Assembly (NCBI RefSeq): GCF_009617585.1
Contig: NZ_WIXI01000050.1
Span: 372,001-436,000, forward strand
DNA: 64,000 nt
Reading direction: 5' to 3'
Source of the DNA: Endobacterium cereale
Lineage (GTDB): Bacteria; Pseudomonadota; Alphaproteobacteria; Rhizobiales; Rhizobiaceae
The stretch's first letter is position 1; each line of letters begins with the position of its first letter. The position numbers were made by a program, and so were the translations under genes. Of the stretch, positions 52,761 through 61,773 are shown piece after piece. Under the pieces are notes generated by a model, which worked only from the letters and a program-made list of their open reading frames with translations, made no database searches and was not told the origin of the DNA.

Positions 52761-54284
52761 TTATTCGGCAGCGATCTTGGCGTCATTGCCATCCGGCGCC
52801 TCGGCGCTGCCCGGCGCCGTTTCGGCCTGCAGATCCGGGAAGGCGACGATGCGCTTGCCGGTAAAGTCCGTATGGACAACGATCAGCCCCTGCTCCTCGA
52901 AATACCCGAGAAGACGACGGGCGCGACGCGCCGAATGGGTGCCATAGGCCCGCGCAATACGGGCGTCGGACGGACAAGGTTCGCCACCGAGCGCCGCCTT
53001 GGCCATCATCAGGAACACACCCTGCAGATCGTCCGAAACGCCGTTCGAGAGCGACAGAACGGTTGCCCATGCCTCGCTTGCCGCCATTGTCGCGTCAACG
53101 CCCGAACGCGCGATCGCGGTACGGCGACGGAAATCGCTGAGCGAGATCGGCGCACCCGGCAGGCGGCGCATACGCGCACGCACCAGAAAATCCTGATAGA
53201 GCACGGCATCGGTGCGATAGGCCGATTGCGGATCGTCGAGGATTTCCGACATCACCGCCACTAAACGTTCTTCACGTTCCTCTTCCGACAGTTCCGGCAC
53301 CGGCACGCGCGGCTCGGATGGTGCCGGCTGCATGATCGCCGGTGTAGAACGTGAAAGTTCGGCCAGAATATCCGTAGTCGGGCGCGGTGCCGGCGTCGGG
53401 CGACGCACAGCCGTCAGCGGGCGCGCGAACTCTTCCGGGTCCGGCGTAAAGATCAGGTCTTCGACATCCTGCGGCGCATCCGGCAGCGGCATCAGTTTTG
53501 GACTGGACGAGCGCGCAGACGTCTCCACCGCACCGATGACGATTGGCAGCGGACGACGCGACAGCGCCGGGCCAAGCGCTACAAAATTGCCGCGCTTCAG
53601 ATCACGGAACATCTCCGCCTGCCGACGGTCCATGCCGAGCAGGTCGGCGGCGCGCGCCATGTCGATATCGAGAAAGGTGCGCCCCATCAGGAAGTTGGAA
53701 GCTTCGGCCGCGACGTTCTTGGCAAGCTTTGCCAGACGCTGTGTGGCGATGACACCAGCCAGACCGCGCTTACGGCCACGGCACATCAGGTTGGTCATCG
53801 CGCCGAGAGACATTTTTCGCGCGTCTTCGGAAACGTCGCCGCCGACCGAGGGGGCAAACATCTGCGCTTCATCGACCACGACCAGCACCGGATACCAGTA
53901 ATCGCGATCGGCATCGAACATGCCGTTGAGGAAGGCGGCGGCGGCGCGCATCTGCTCTTCGAGGTCCAGACCTTCGAGCGTCAGGACGCAGGAGACACGG
54001 TTCTTGCGGATACGGTTGGCAATGCCGGCAAGCTCGGCTTCGGTGCGTTCGCCATCAACGACAACATGGCCGAACTTGTCGGAAAGGGTAACGAAATCGC
54101 CCTCGGGATCGATGACGACCTGCTGCACCCACGGCGCGGACTGTTCCAGCAGGCGGCGCAGAAGATGCGATTTTCCCGAACCGGAATTGCCCTGAACGAG
54201 AAGACGGGTCGCCAGCAGCTCTTCGATATCGAGCTTGGCGGCGTCCCCTCCCGCCAGATTCCCCATATCGATGCCGACCTGCAA
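52761..54284 (-). CDS. HerA-like P-loop ATPase (DUF87/DUF853 type)
   Basis: 507 aa. Walker A GNSGSGKSHLLRRLLE (about 32-47), Walker B VLVVVDEAQMFAP (about 137-149), sensor-like LAGVIATQRLAKLAK with GRKRG arginines, and a QAEMFRDLKRGNFVALGP ending of the ATPase core near 245. A low-complexity Pro-rich linker (about 255-330) leads to a C-terminal winged-helix-like part (ARIARAYGTHSARRARRLLGYFEEQGLIVVHTDF). HerA-class enzymes move DNA for end processing (with NurA) or in phage defence. No nuclease partner is adjacent. The likely start is TTG 54284 with GAGGGC upstream; an ATG lies six codons later. Confidence 0.85.
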   Translation of the reverse strand: MQVGIDMGNLAGGDAAKLDIEELLATRLLVQGNSGSGKSHLLRRLLEQSAPWVQQVVIDPEGDFVTLSDKFGHVVVDGERTEAELAGIANRIRKNRVSCVLTLEGLDLEEQMRAAAAFLNGMFDADRDYWYPVLVVVDEAQMFAPSVGGDVSEDARKMSLGAMTNLMCRGRKRGLAGVIATQRLAKLAKNVAAEASNFLMGRTFLDIDMARAADLLGMDRRQAEMFRDLKRGNFVALGPALSRRPLPIVIGAVETSARSSSPKLMPLPDAPQDVEDLIFTPDPEEFARPLTAVRRPTPAPRPTTDILAELSRSTPAIMQPAPSEPRVPVPELSEEEREERLVAVMSEILDDPQSAYRTDAVLYQDFLVRARMRRLPGAPISLSDFRRRTAIARSGVDATMAASEAWATVLSLSNGVSDDLQGVFLMMAKAALGGEPCPSDARIARAYGTHSARRARRLLGYFEEQGLIVVHTDFTGKRIVAFPDLQAETAPGSAEAPDGNDAKIAAE

Positions 54285-54441
54285 TGCACTGCCCTCGTCT
54301 GAAATGCTAAAGAATTGATATCATTGAAGCCGCGATCCACGGACACATTTCAGCGCCGGCGCGACTCCCGCCCTATAACAGAGATCTGGATTCGTTTCGC
54401 GGTTCAAGAGACGAAATGCACAGTCTTTGCTTCTGCGCTTC

Positions 54442-55077
54442 TCACGCCGCCCGCTTGAGGCCGAGCGACAACAGCCCTGCCCCGATCATCAGCGAACCGC
54501 CGGTGCGGTTAACGATGGTCTGCACCTTCGGCTTGCGGATCGTATCGCGTGCCATTGAGGCCAGCAGGCCGTAAAGCGAGGCATTGATGGTCGCCAGAAT
54601 GAGGAATGTCACTTCGAACACGGCCATCTGGAAAAATAGCGGCTTGGTGAGATCCAGGAACTGCGGCAGGAAGGCCACGAAAAAGACGATGCTTTTCGGG
54701 TTCAGCGCCGTGACGGCGTAGGTGTGAAGGAACACGCGCAACGGCCGGACCGCCGATGCTTCCGCGCCGCCATCCTCCACCGCCTGCCCTGCCACCGGCG
54801 CGCGCCAAAGCTTTATGCCGAGATAGATCAGATAGGCAGCACCAACCCATTTCAGCAGCGTGAATAATGCAGCCGATGTCGCCAGCAAGGCACCAAGTCC
54901 GAGCATGGAAGCCGTCATCGCCGTAAAATCACCCAGCGCCACGCCTGCGACCGTCGCGCTGGCAACCTTGCGCCCGTGCGTTATCGAATAGGAGATGACC
55001 AGCAGGATTGTCGGCCCCGGAATGGCCAGAAGAACGGCGGAAGCTGCAACGAAGGCCAACCAGTGTTCGATCGACAT
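54442..55077 (-). CDS. LysE-family amino-acid exporter
   Basis: 211 aa, six transmembrane helices. Typical RhtB/LysE marks: AIPGPTILLVISYSITHGRKVASATVAGVALGDF near the start, AAYLIYLGIKLWRAP, and ALNPKSIVFFVAFLPQFLD. Exports amino acids or homoserine lactone-like metabolites; substrate unknown. GAGGAGAAAAATC before the ATG. Confidence 0.9.
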   Translation of the reverse strand: MSIEHWLAFVAASAVLLAIPGPTILLVISYSITHGRKVASATVAGVALGDFTAMTASMLGLGALLATSAALFTLLKWVGAAYLIYLGIKLWRAPVAGQAVEDGGAEASAVRPLRVFLHTYAVTALNPKSIVFFVAFLPQFLDLTKPLFFQMAVFEVTFLILATINASLYGLLASMARDTIRKPKVQTIVNRTGGSLMIGAGLLSLGLKRAA

Positions 55078-55141
55078 GGATTTTTCTCCTCATAAGGAGG
55101 TAAGCAAGCCATGGAATGCGCAAACTGGCAAGCTATCGTTA

Positions 55142-55426
55142 TCATGCGGCTTCGTCGTCCAACCGCCGTATCTTCGGCTGCTCCCGTTCCATGCCTGCGC
55201 CAGTTCGTAGCTCGCCTGCACGGCGAATCATGAACACGCCGTACCGGCACCGGCCCCTTCTGGACGAATCGCCAGATCGGGACTGACGGCAGCTCGACCA
55301 TTCAACACCGTGATGGCGCAACACACGACATTCCAAGCCGCTCAACGGCCTCCGGCACAGAAAGCTGAAGCGGAGCTAAACATCGTCACGTAGAAGCTCG
55401 CCGAGGTCCTGCGGAGACTTCATCAT
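55142..55426 (-). pseudogene. Decayed HigA-type antitoxin gene
   Basis: Begins MMKSPQDLGELLRDDV and hits a stop at once. Reading other frames restores a HigA (XRE helix-turn-helix) protein: LAPLQLSVPEAVERLGMS, then VLNGRAAVSPDLAIRPEGAGAGTA, one stop, then FAVQASYELAQAWNG. Two frameshifts and two stops are required, so the gene is dead. It follows the HigB-like gene by 11 bases, the normal higB-higA order. Confidence 0.75.
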
Positions 55427-55437
55427 GCGGCGCTCCT

Positions 55438-55680
55438 TCAACGATAGTCCTGATAATCGATGAGTTCGACATCCGCCCCGACAAACCGAAACGTCACGCG
55501 CCAATTCCCTTTGAGCGAACGCAATCGGAAACCGGGCGGGTGCAAATCGGCAGGGGCCGCCGCGACATCGAGCAAACCGAGGATACGCGCACGCTTTTCC
55601 GGCGTAGGCAGACTTAATCCCCTTCGTCGTGCCAGATCATAAAAGGCCTCCAAACCCTTGTGTCGAAAGCCCGCGACCAT
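55438..55680 (-). CDS. HigB/RelE-type toxin with internal deletion
   Basis: 80 aa from ATG 55680 (ATG 55692 is also in frame). FRHKGLEAFYDL at the start and NWRVTFRFVGADVELIDYQDYR at the end are the family ends. HigB proteins have a segment of about 10-12 residues, LKGD...W.V.VNGNWR, between the two parts; here LRSLKG joins NWR directly, so that strand is missing. The fold is likely disrupted. That fits the loss of the antitoxin beside it: with no HigA, an active toxin would not be tolerated. Confidence 0.72.
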   Translation of the reverse strand: MVAGFRHKGLEAFYDLARRRGLSLPTPEKRARILGLLDVAAAPADLHPPGFRLRSLKGNWRVTFRFVGADVELIDYQDYR

Positions 55681-55716
55681 GCGCAACCGCATCGCATAAA
55701 GATAAGCTTAGCAACA

Positions 55717-56166
55717 TTATCGGCACCACTCGTAGAGCACATCCGGCTCGCGCTCATCATTTTCGGCACCATCCGTTTCTCGCCTCGCGAGAAAGCCGTG
55801 CGCCTCATAAAAATGCCGTGCCCCGACATTGCGCTGGAACGTCCAAAGGTTCAGCACGTAATGTGCGGATTTTGCTTGCTTCAGCAGGCGTGCGCCAATG
55901 CCCTGCCCCTGAAACTGCGGCAGAACATAAAGCTGATCGATCCAGTTCTCGCGAAAAGCGATGACGCCGACGAGTTCATCCTGCCGCCCTACGCCCCAGA
56001 TGGCGCAGTTCGCAAAAACATAGCCCGACCAGAAAGCCAGGTCTTCTTCCGGACTGTGACGGCTTGCAAGCCATGGAAGCCGCGCGTCGAATGCGTGGCG
56101 AAACACATTCGACGCGTCTGCCATATCCTTCAACGCCAACTGACGGCAGGTTAGCTCTTCGTTCAC
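55717..56166 (-). CDS. GNAT-family N-acetyltransferase
   Basis: 149 aa. N-terminal TCRQLALKDMADASNVFRHAF, then the acetyl-CoA site VLPQFQGQGIGARLLKQAK (Q-x-x-G-x-G/A) about residue 80, and FQRNVGARHFYEAHGFLARRE, the usual NxxAxxFYexxGF ending. Substrate unknown. The GTG at 56166 was chosen because GGAGGG lies 7 bases upstream and it overlaps the stop of the preceding small gene (GTGA). Confidence 0.85.
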   Translation of the reverse strand: MNEELTCRQLALKDMADASNVFRHAFDARLPWLASRHSPEEDLAFWSGYVFANCAIWGVGRQDELVGVIAFRENWIDQLYVLPQFQGQGIGARLLKQAKSAHYVLNLWTFQRNVGARHFYEAHGFLARRETDGAENDEREPDVLYEWCR

Positions 56167-56414
56167 GGGTAGGCCCTCCATTGCAGAAATCGGGCCTGAA
56201 GGGCGCGGTCGACCTCAGGCATGATTTCGGGGGCACCGATATCGCGACGCATGTAGTTGTTCAGGTCGTCGATATGATTTTCACGCCAAGGCGTTCGCCG
56301 CCGCAGTGACGCGCCGATCAGCCCCTTCACAATCGCCCACGGACCGTGGCGACGCCACAGCGCCTCCAGCTGGGCTTCTAGTACATCATCAACCATTAAT
56401 TGTAATTCACGCAT
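56163..56414 (-). CDS. Small protein, function unknown
   Basis: 83 aa, mainly helical: MRELQLMVDDVLEAQLEALWRRHG, then WAIVKGLIGASLRRR and a polar tail with IDDLNNYMRRDIG. No signal peptide or membrane helix. The stop overlaps the GTG of the acetyltransferase, which suggests the two are expressed together. No family recognised. Confidence 0.55.
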   Translation of the reverse strand: MRELQLMVDDVLEAQLEALWRRHGPWAIVKGLIGASLRRRTPWRENHIDDLNNYMRRDIGAPEIMPEVDRALQARFLQWRAYP

Positions 56415-56806
56415 AGCTTTTCCGTCCCGGCGCGCGCAAGCGGCCAGGTCCTTTCGAGGTCGGCGACGCGCACGGAAAAGCGGACGGCAAAAGGTGCCGA
56501 ACGGATAAACCGTTTACGTCAGATTTTGAGATAAATGGATGCCGGAAGGCGGATTTCGGGCGTTATCAGCCCTTGAATGCCACTCGAAGCATATAGCGCA
56601 GGCCATTGCCGCGCATGGTTCGGGTGGATCCGCCATGGAGGCGATTGTGTGCAAAATGTGCTGTCATGTCATGCCTCCTATGTTTGAGTTGCGGATGTCG
56701 GGAACATGGCACGGGCTTTTTGGCGGCGCAAGTCCCCGCAATCGAAAATTGCATTCGGAGTGAAATCTGTTGCCATATCGCAACAGGAACCCTTCCGGCA
56801 GCGTCA
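56415..56806. other. Intergenic region without recognised features
   Basis: About 390 bases between the small-gene/acetyltransferase pair and murI. Short frames on both strands have neither ribosome sites nor family sequence. No clear terminator or repeat. Confidence 0.45.
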
Positions 56807-57607
56807 TCAATTCGTGCTGAGGCCAAAACCCTGCATCAGACGCCGCGTGGCAAAATCCGGATTACCGGAGGTGAAGACGGCAAAGTCGAACTCTTCCGGA
56901 TGTTCGACGCCATCGACCAGCGGCACTTTGCGACGCGCCTGCCTTGCGATCGCCTCGGCCGGATCGAGCCAATCGACGGGCCATGGTGCGAGGCGGCGAA
57001 AAAGGTTGGCCATGAAAGGATAATGCGTGCAGGCCAGAACGACGATATCGGTCTTTTTGCCGTCCATCTCCACGAAACACGGCGCAATCTCGGCGCGGAT
57101 CTCGTCGTCCGACAGCGCCTCGCCGCGAATATAGGCCTCGGCCATGCGGGCAAGGTTCTCCGAGCCGACAAGCCTCACATGGCATTGCGTGGCAAAGGAC
57201 TGGATGAGATCGCGCGTATAGGCACGCTTGACGGTGCCGGGCGTCGCCAGAACGGAAACGAGGCCTGAACGGGTCCGCTCCGCCGCCGGTTTGATCGCCG
57301 GCACCGTGCCGACGAATGTCATGTCCGGAAATTTTTCACGAAGCGCTGCGCCCGCCAGCGTAAACGCGGTATTGCAGGCAATGATGCAGATCTCCGGGCG
57401 ATAGTCAGAAAGCAACCTTTCGAACAGCGAGAGGATACGCGCGGTCAGCGCCTCTTCCTCCCAGCCGCCATAGGGAAAACCGGCATCGTCGGCGACATAG
57501 ATGAAACCGCGTTCCGGCATCAGCACGCGCGCCTCGCGCAGCACTGTCAGCCCGCCAATGCCTGAGTCGAACACCAGTACCGGCCGCGAAACATTATTCG
57601 CCGTCAT
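56807..57607 (-). CDS. murI: Glutamate racemase
   Basis: 266 aa. Makes D-glutamate for peptidoglycan. VLVFDSGIGGLTVLREA at the N-terminus, YVADDAGFPYGGW, the first catalytic cysteine in ICIIACNTAFT (about 73), and the second in IVVLACTHYPFM (about 187). Start ATG 57607 lies inside the end of the methyltransferase gene (14-base overlap), so both are likely co-transcribed. Confidence 0.95.
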   Translation of the reverse strand: MTANNVSRPVLVFDSGIGGLTVLREARVLMPERGFIYVADDAGFPYGGWEEEALTARILSLFERLLSDYRPEICIIACNTAFTLAGAALREKFPDMTFVGTVPAIKPAAERTRSGLVSVLATPGTVKRAYTRDLIQSFATQCHVRLVGSENLARMAEAYIRGEALSDDEIRAEIAPCFVEMDGKKTDIVVLACTHYPFMANLFRRLAPWPVDWLDPAEAIARQARRKVPLVDGVEHPEEFDFAVFTSGNPDFATRRLMQGFGLSTN

Positions 57608-58436
57608 TCCCCTCGATCTCCGTAGCCTCACCCTTTTCCGCCTTCTGCTGCCGCGGTACGACTTTTCGTGGCCATTGCCGCGGGAAACGATCGAGCGAAT
57701 TGATCACGCCGCGAAACACGCTGATTTCTTGGCTCGTAAAGGCCCGCCGCGTCAGCACAGCGCGGAGATTGTCGATCATTCTCGGCTTTTTCGCGGGCGG
57801 ATGGAAATAATTGCGGGCATCGAGCGCCTCTTCCAGATGCTCGAACATGCCGAACACCTGTTCCTTGGTGGACGGGCTTTGATCAAGCGCGTCGAACAGC
57901 GTCTCGGCATGATCCTCCATGCCGCACTTCATCCACTCATAGGACATCAAAAGCACGGCCTGGGCGATGTTGAGCGAGGCAAAGGCGGGATTGACCGGAA
58001 AGGTAACGATCTCGTCGGCCAGCGCCACTTCCTCGTTGGTGAGACCCCAGCGCTCGCGGCCGAACAGGATGCCGGTCTTTTCACCCGCCTTGAATTTCTG
58101 CTGCAGCGTCTGGCAGGCAACCACCGGCGAACGCACCGGCTTGAAACCATACCGTTCGCGCGCCGTCGTGGCGTAAACGAAGTTGAGATCGACGATCGCC
58201 TCTTCCAGCGTCTCATAGACCTTGGCGCCATCGATGACGTGATCGGCCTTGGAGGCGGCGGAGCGCGCCTTTTCACTGGGCCAGCCATCCCGCGGCTTGA
58301 CGAGGCGCAGTTCGGCGAGGCCGAAATTGGCCATGGCGCGCGCCACCATGCCGATGTTTTCGCCAAGCTGCGGCTCGACGAGAATGATGGCGGGGCCTTC
58401 GGCGATCAGGACGCGTTCGCTATTGGTGCCAGACAT
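57594..58436 (-). CDS. SPOUT-family RNA methyltransferase, TrmJ-like
   Basis: 280 aa. AIILVEPQLGENIGMVARAMANFGLAELRLVKPRDGWP (motif 1 with conserved N and R), GILFGRERWGLTNEEVALAD (motif 2), and FPVNPAFASLNIAQAVLLMSYEW (motif 3, SAM knot) define the TrmH/TrmJ group; the C-terminal helical extension of about 100 residues is as in TrmJ, which methylates the 2'-O of nucleotide 32 in tRNA. Upstream partner of murI in the transcript. Confidence 0.9.
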   Translation of the reverse strand: MSGTNSERVLIAEGPAIILVEPQLGENIGMVARAMANFGLAELRLVKPRDGWPSEKARSAASKADHVIDGAKVYETLEEAIVDLNFVYATTARERYGFKPVRSPVVACQTLQQKFKAGEKTGILFGRERWGLTNEEVALADEIVTFPVNPAFASLNIAQAVLLMSYEWMKCGMEDHAETLFDALDQSPSTKEQVFGMFEHLEEALDARNYFHPPAKKPRMIDNLRAVLTRRAFTSQEISVFRGVINSLDRFPRQWPRKVVPRQQKAEKGEATEIEGNDGE

Positions 58437-58530
58437 GTATTTTTCCGGTTCTTCTTATAAAATGGTCAGCCGGCAATAGCGCGCATGTTCGCGCGCTTCA
58501 AGCATTGCGTCGGGATGGGCGACAGCCGGA

Positions 58531-59061
58531 TTACTGTCCCTTGGCCAGTTCCTGCATCTCGGCATAAACGGAATCGCTCTCGTCATCCTCGTAACGATGA
58601 ATGTCGTCGATGACCGGATGACCGTCTTCCGTGATCACGTCGAAATGCACCTTCTCGACGGAATTCTTGATCTCGTCATCATCCATGCAGGTCCAGAACT
58701 TGAAGCTGACGCCGACATCGGTGGCGCCATCCTTGCCCGGCTTCTCTTCCAGCTTCATATCCTGCAGCGGACAGCCATCCTGCGAATTGGTGATCACGTC
58801 GTAACCGAAGGGATCACCCGGCTGGCCGTTGTCGGTGTCATAGGCCGGATGTTTTGCCGCTTCGTGATAGGCCGCCTGAAACCGCTTGCTGAACAGTTTT
58901 GACAGTGGATCGGCATCGAAAATGAACTTCCAGTCGCTTTCCGCGCTCTTCCAGTTTTCGGACGTGATTCGCATCACCTCCTTCACCGGATCGGTTGCCT
59001 CCGCGGCTTGTGAAACAGAGGCTGCGACAGAGAAAAGCAGCGCGAACGAAAGGGTGCGCAT
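58531..59061 (-). CDS. Exported protein, function unknown
   Basis: 176 aa with a signal peptide (MRTLSFALLFSVAASVSQAA, cleavage near residue 20). The mature part has KEVMRITSENWKSAESDWKFIFDADPLSKLFSKRFQAAYHEA, a QDGCPLQDM cysteine, and FKFWTCMDDDEIKN, so one disulfide may form. Overall plan resembles DUF3828-like periplasmic proteins with a 'development of the C-terminal HYEDD' tail; the match is weak. The frame extends far upstream, antisense to icd, but that part is not coding. Confidence 0.75.
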   Translation of the reverse strand: MRTLSFALLFSVAASVSQAAEATDPVKEVMRITSENWKSAESDWKFIFDADPLSKLFSKRFQAAYHEAAKHPAYDTDNGQPGDPFGYDVITNSQDGCPLQDMKLEEKPGKDGATDVGVSFKFWTCMDDDEIKNSVEKVHFDVITEDGHPVIDDIHRYEDDESDSVYAEMQELAKGQ

Positions 59062-59268
59062 CGAAATCAGTCCTTGAGGTGAGAGCGTTGTTGCGACCTT
59101 AATCGCCATGCGCATTTTGGCAATGACAATCATTGAAGAGATCGTCGCCCAAACTCTTTGCGTCACGTCAATGCGATGATATAGCGCATGCGCAAAGACC
59201 GTTTTTCCATCCGGGTGTGGCTGTTTTTCAACGGCCGTTCCCTCCAATCTCTTGAACGAGGCAGATAT

Positions 59269-60483
59269 ATGAAAAAGATCAAGGTCGCCAATCCCGTTGC
59301 AGATCTCGACGGCGATGAAATGACGCGCATCATCTGGCAGTTTATCAAGGATAAGCTGATCCATCCGTATCTGGACCTTGAAATCGACTATTACGACCTC
59401 TCGGTCGAAAACCGCGACGCCACCAACGACCAGGTCACCGTTGACGCCGCCCACGCCATCAAGAAGCACGGCGTTGGCATCAAGTGCGCGACGATCACGC
59501 CGGACGAAGACCGCGTGAAGGAATTCAACCTCAAGCAGATGTGGAAGAGCCCGAACGGCACGATCCGCAACATTCTCGGCGGCGTCATCTTCCGCGAGCC
59601 GATCATCTGCCAGAACGTGCCGCGCCTCGTTCCGGGCTGGACAAAGCCGATCGTTGTCGGCCGTCACGCTTTCGGTGACCAGTACAAGGCAACCGACTTC
59701 AAGTTCCCGGGCAAGGGCAAGCTGTCGATCAAGTTCGTCGGTGAAGACGGTCAGGTCATCGAAAAGGACGTTTTCGACGCTCCGAGCGCCGGCGTTGCCA
59801 TGGCCATGTACAACCTCGACGAATCGATCCGCGAATTCGCCCGCGCTTCGATGATGTACGGCCTGATGCGCAAGTGGCCGGTCTACCTGTCGACCAAGAA
59901 CACCATCCTGAAAGCCTATGACGGTCGCTTCAAGGACATCTTCGAAGAAGTCTACCAGACCGAATTCAAGGCAAAGTTCGACGAAGCCGGCATCACCTAT
60001 GAACACCGCCTGATCGACGACATGGTTGCCTCGGCTCTGAAGTGGTCCGGCGGTTACGTCTGGGCGTGCAAGAACTATGACGGCGACGTTCAGTCCGATA
60101 CCGTTGCACAGGGCTTTGGTTCGCTCGGCCTGATGACCTCGGTTCTTCTGTCGCCGGATGGCAAGACCGTCGAAGCAGAAGCTGCCCACGGCACCGTGAC
60201 CCGTCACTACCGCCAGCACCAGAAGGGTCAGGAAACCTCGACCAACTCGATCGCCTCGATCTTCGCCTGGACCCGTGGTCTCGCACACCGCGCCAAGCTG
60301 GACGACAACGCCGAACTGGCCAACTTCGCAGCGACGCTGGAAAAGGTCTGCGTCGACACGGTCGAAGCCGGCTTCATGACCAAGGACCTGGCCCTGCTCA
60401 TCGGCCCGGATCAGCCGTGGCTCTCCACCACCGCCTTCCTCGACAAGATCGACGAGAATCTTCAGAAGGCCATGGCTGCCTAA
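59269..60483 (+). CDS. icd: NADP-dependent isocitrate dehydrogenase
   Basis: 404 aa, the eukaryote-like dimeric IDH type usual in rhizobia. KIKVANPVADLDGDEMTRIIWQFIKDKLI at the start, substrate-site SPNGTIRNILGGVIFREPI with the key Ser/Asn/Arg, VVGRHAFGDQYKATDF, catalytic Tyr in MMYGL and Lys in YLSTKNTILKAYDG, metal Asp in DDMVASALK and DGDVQSDTVAQGFGSLGLMTS, NADP-contact EAAHGTVTRHYR. Start ATG 59269 fits the family and has GAGG upstream. Generates 2-oxoglutarate and NADPH in the TCA cycle. Confidence 0.97.
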   Translation: MKKIKVANPVADLDGDEMTRIIWQFIKDKLIHPYLDLEIDYYDLSVENRDATNDQVTVDAAHAIKKHGVGIKCATITPDEDRVKEFNLKQMWKSPNGTIRNILGGVIFREPIICQNVPRLVPGWTKPIVVGRHAFGDQYKATDFKFPGKGKLSIKFVGEDGQVIEKDVFDAPSAGVAMAMYNLDESIREFARASMMYGLMRKWPVYLSTKNTILKAYDGRFKDIFEEVYQTEFKAKFDEAGITYEHRLIDDMVASALKWSGGYVWACKNYDGDVQSDTVAQGFGSLGLMTSVLLSPDGKTVEAEAAHGTVTRHYRQHQKGQETSTNSIASIFAWTRGLAHRAKLDDNAELANFAATLEKVCVDTVEAGFMTKDLALLIGPDQPWLSTTAFLDKIDENLQKAMAA

Positions 60484-60506
60484 GCCAGAGCTGTTCGAAA
60501 GACACG

Positions 60507-60538
60507 AAACGGCGGGACGCAAGTTCCGCCGTTTTTTA
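60507..60538 (+). terminator. Rho-independent terminator of icd
   Basis: AAACGGCGGGA (60507-60517) pairs with TTCCGCCGTTT (60524-60534, one G-T pair) around a 6-base loop and runs into a T-tract, 24 bases after the icd stop. Confidence 0.88.
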
Positions 60539-60554
60539 TTGCCCTGCCTTTAAC

Positions 60555-61139
60555 TCATCTCAGAAACCGCAACACCGCATCGAAAGCCCCCGGTCGATAA
60601 CGCCGCTTGGGTGCTTGCCGTGTCTCGTAGCGTATCCAGTCATCGATAACATGCACGATCTCCTTTTTGCTGTGATTGCACAGTCCGCCGAAATGCCGGC
60701 CACGACTTCCCATGAGTGCACCGGTCCCGACCACGAAACGAGCTAGCCATTTCATTTGCATTTCCGCCTCGATTTCGGCGGACAAGACAATCTGCACGAT
60801 CGTTGTCTTCCCGGAATGACTGAGACACACGCTCTCCACACAGTTCCAGGGAATGACGTCAGGCCGGAGAGCCGGCCAAAACAATCCTTTATGGAATGCG
60901 ACAAGCTCAACTTTCCGCTTCCAAGCAGCTTTCAGGAAAAGCGGCAGCCCAACAATGCATAGTGCCGCAAGGCCAACCAACAGCATGTCGATACCGACCC
61001 AGCCGCCTTTCGCCAGCTTTTGGAAAATAAACGGCAAGAGGACGACAAGCAAAATGACGGCCAACAACGCCAATAAGGCATGCAAGCCACGCGACCCCCT
61101 CACGACCAGATCCTGTGGCAATACATCACTCCAAAGCAA
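60555..61139 (-). CDS. Putative membrane protein with PH-like cytoplasmic part
   Basis: About 194 aa. Two closely spaced transmembrane helices near residues 20-43 (LHALLALLAVILLVVLLPFIF) and 50-70 (IDMLLVGLAALCIVGLPLFLKA), then a soluble part with WKRKVELVAFHKGLFWPALRPDVIPWNCVESVCLSH, like the strand pattern of bacterial PH-domain proteins of the STM3941 kind. Starts with TTG (61139 or 61121), neither with a good ribosome site. Function unknown. Confidence 0.6.
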   Translation of the reverse strand: MLWSDVLPQDLVVRGSRGLHALLALLAVILLVVLLPFIFQKLAKGGWVGIDMLLVGLAALCIVGLPLFLKAAWKRKVELVAFHKGLFWPALRPDVIPWNCVESVCLSHSGKTTIVQIVLSAEIEAEMQMKWLARFVVGTGALMGSRGRHFGGLCNHSKKEIVHVIDDWIRYETRQAPKRRYRPGAFDAVLRFLR

Positions 61140-61260
61140 ACCAGTGGGCGCTACGATAACACCGGCAGGTGAAGATTTTCTGCCTGATCACGGTTTTGGC
61201 ATTGAAGGCTGACGAGATATGTTGGCATGTTGTCGAACATACGCTTCAGGGAGAGTGCCC

Positions 61261-61710
61261 ATGGCCGCTGGTGTCGAAATTCGTCCTCTCATCCAGTCCG
61301 ATCGCGCGGGCTGGGAGCCTTTGTTCGAAGCCTATCTGCGCTTCTACGACTCGGAACTTCCCAAGGAGCAATACGACGTTACTTGGGCGCGCTTTCACGA
61401 CGATGCCGAGCCGATGCATGTGCTCGGCGCCTTTGATGACGGCAGGATGGTCGGCATCGTGCACGCCATTTTCCATCGCTCCACATGGCTGCCGGATACG
61501 ACCTGCTATCTGCAGGATCTTTACGTGGATGGAAGCCAGCGTGGCCGTGGCGTCGGTGAAGCCCTGATCGAGAAGGTGGCGCTTCTCGCGCGCGACAAGA
61601 ATGCCGGCCGCCTGTACTGGCTGACGCAGGAAGACAATGCCACGGCCCGCCGTCTCTATGACCGCGTTGCGGTGGCACCCGGCTTCATCCAGTATCGCAA
61701 GCCGCTATAA
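61261..61710 (+). CDS. GNAT-family N-acetyltransferase
   Basis: 149 aa. VEIRPLIQSDRAGWEPLFEAYLRFY opening, beta-strand core with VLGAFDDGRMVGIVHAIFHRSTW, the acetyl-CoA loop LYVDGSQRGRGVGEALIEKV (R-G-x-G-x-G/A) about residue 95, and LYWLTQEDNATARRLYDRVA. Start ATG 61261 with GGGAGA 7 bases upstream. Substrate unknown. Confidence 0.88.
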   Translation: MAAGVEIRPLIQSDRAGWEPLFEAYLRFYDSELPKEQYDVTWARFHDDAEPMHVLGAFDDGRMVGIVHAIFHRSTWLPDTTCYLQDLYVDGSQRGRGVGEALIEKVALLARDKNAGRLYWLTQEDNATARRLYDRVAVAPGFIQYRKPL

Positions 61711-61773
61711 AATCCGCATAACGGAGTGGCCTCTCTGCTTCACCTCACCCTTTAATGCCCGATGGAGGAAACA

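Noticed and set aside
59062..60522. Long N-terminal extension of the exported 176-aa protein across the icd gene
   Set aside because: It is antisense to icd; the real start is the signal-peptide ATG at 59061.
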